From contig NC_035792.1 of assembly GCF_001653235.2 (NCBI RefSeq), forward strand, positions 2,046,001 to 2,110,000: 64,000 bases of DNA, read 5' to 3'. The notes beneath the pieces are model-generated. The model had not been told where the DNA came from. It made no database searches and saw nothing but the letters and a program-made list of their open reading frames with translations. Below, one piece after another: positions 62,776-64,000 of this stretch. The stretch is from Pochonia chlamydosporia 170. Taxonomy: Eukaryota; Ascomycota; Sordariomycetes; Hypocreales; Clavicipitaceae. Every line of letters starts with the position of its first letter. Position 1 is the stretch's first letter. Made by a program: the position numbers and the translations under genes.

Positions 62776-63341
62776 CGGCATTGTGTGATGGACAGTTGTT
62801 GGGTCAAAACAAGCATACGTTGTTGGATCATTGTGTATTTACTCCTCGCCCAGTTCTTGTTCGCTTAGATTTCCCATTCAGGTTGCCTTTCAGTTTCAAA
62901 TTCATACATAGACTTAAAAGCTCTCTAGCTATTGTTGTGATCGAAATGTTTGTACTATTGTCGTTATCAGAGTTCTCTCGGACTCATAGCTGCACAGAAA
63001 ACTACCTTGTGAGTCCAGTTTATACTGTTGCCCACCACGATATATTAGTTTATCCTCCTCAACAAGACCATTGGACATTCTAGCGTACACTGCACAACTC
63101 GCATTTGACCGCCGTCTGGACTGCTGCCGGGGTCCACAATTCAGGACGACGAGGGATCCACTTGTCCACACATGAGCCTTGTCTGCAGGCTAAAGAGACC
63201 CAGCGTATGGTGCCTTATGTCAGCAAAGTGGGTCATGCCATTTTGCCTAGGGCTTGTCGACACACACACTTTTTTTCCTCGCGGATTCGGGACCATCACG
63301 AAGACAGTCATCTTTGTCAACGTACATCTCGGAAGAAAGCC
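62776..63341. other. Gap between the PMP47-type carrier and RPL29
   Basis: AT-rich, no gene seen; it contains the carrier 3' UTR and the RPL29 promoter. Confidence 0.65.
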
Positions 63342-63702
63342 ATGGCGAGTAAGTGATTACGAGATTTTGATCTAAGTCTCGTTTACTGACTTAAACCAAA
63401 CAGAATCAAAGAACTCCTCGCAGCACAACCAGTGGCGCAAAGCCCACCGCAACGGGTTGGTAGTTTATTCAATACAATATTGTCTGCAATGCTGACAAGT
63501 TGGTAGCATCAAGAAGCCCAAGACCTCGAGGTACCCCTCACTGAAGGGCACTGATCCCAAATTTCGACGAAACCATCGACATGCGCTTCACGGCACTGCT
63601 AAGGCATTGGTACGCGATATAATCCGGGCATACCACATTTCACACATAACTGACTAGCCAAATAGAAAGAGGCCAAGGAGGGTAAGAGGGAGGTGGTATA
63701 AA
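63342..63702 (+). CDS. RPL29: 60S ribosomal protein L29 (eL29)
   Basis: A tiny basic ribosomal protein of 65 residues split over four exons: 63342-63348, 63404-63455, 63507-63609 and 63667-63702. The wording is that of eL29: AKSKNSSQHNQWRKAHRNG, IKKPKTSRYPSLKGTDPKF, RRNHRHALHGTAKAL. Three introns in 198 coding bases, with the first after only seven coding bases, is typical of ribosomal protein genes in filamentous fungi. The second intron uses GTTGGT as donor; the join recreates RNGIKKPK. It is a component of the large ribosomal subunit. Confidence 0.95.
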
Positions 63703-64000
63703 GAATGAATCGGGGCTTTGCGATCTGCCATTACGAGTTGCGTCGGATCAATGTGGGAACAGTTTGAGACGGCCCAGAATGGAGTGATGACTTGAGAACG
63801 TGATCGGGAATCGATGGTATTCATATCTGCGGTCTATGTCAGAAGTGGTAGTCGAAAAGGAAGAACAACTCTGCCAATGAAAATATTACCAAGCCTTCCA
63901 GAACTTCACTGGAGCTCAATTTCTAACGTGTCTACGCATCTTCGAGGGAGGTGACTGGGTCTGGACCGCAAACAGTGAACGGCGCCTCTGTGGTCGCTAT
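63703..64000. other. Downstream of RPL29 to the window end
   Basis: About 300 bp with no gene recognised; presumably the RPL29 3' UTR and beyond. Confidence 0.6.

Overview
This window is nuclear DNA of a filamentous ascomycete. The genes are interrupted by short GT-AG introns of mostly 50 to 250 bp. The gene set (PalB calpain, tafazzin, Pho85-type CDK, Sgf73, FHA-forkhead factor, CLU1, a DUF2985 membrane protein) is typical of Pezizomycotina, and the protein wording fits Sordariomycetes, probably Hypocreales. The placement is inference from protein recognition; no phylogeny was run. There is no sign of a plasmid, phage, CRISPR array, secondary-metabolite cluster or intact transposon.

I support 23 protein-coding genes, each with exon boundaries that keep the reading frame. 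From left to right: Ras GEF CDC25 (146-4124, +); a disordered 233-aa protein (5267-6114, -); a secreted GDSL/SGNH lipase (8410-9956, +); SAGA subunit SGF73 (10856-12352, +); an SLC25 carrier (13335-14306, +); a NOSIP-type RING protein (14447-15650, -); tafazzin TAZ1 (16379-17660, +); CDK PHO85 (18181-19240, -); a septin-like GTPase with an apparent 3' frameshift (20120-22133, open frame resuming to 22242, +); a peroxiredoxin-like protein (22429-23225, -); DML1/Misato (23659-25314, +); poly(A) polymerase PAP1 (26005-28053, -); an FHA-forkhead factor of the FKH2 type (29439-31402, +); CLU1 (32340-36300, -); an SLC35F6-like transporter (37381-38748, +); a Yippee protein (39281-39816, -); a DUF2985 protein (42668-44029, -); SEN15 (45699-46121, +); a zinc alcohol dehydrogenase (46167-47693, -); a C2H2 transcription factor (54672-56247, +); palB/RIM13 (57047-59994, -); a PMP47-type peroxisomal carrier (61563-62775, +); and ribosomal protein RPL29 (63342-63702, +).

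The genes do not form one pathway. They are housekeeping and regulatory genes: Ras/cAMP signalling, pH signalling by PalB, the Pho85 cell-cycle/phosphate kinase, chromatin and transcription, mRNA polyadenylation, tRNA splicing, and mitochondrial or peroxisomal upkeep (TAZ1, DML1, CLU1 and two SLC25 carriers).

The most unusual content is outside the genes. A short word, ACCAGAC/GTCTGGT, recurs dozens of times. It is often close to a second word, AACATTGAA/TTCAATGTT, and both are concentrated in intergenic DNA 5' of genes and nearly absent from the 3'-3' gaps. The densest part is a 7-kb gene-free stretch (47694-54671) upstream of the C2H2 factor. Other points to check are the septin-like frameshift, a Gly-to-Ala change in the tafazzin FPEG motif, and several upstream or overlapping reading frames.
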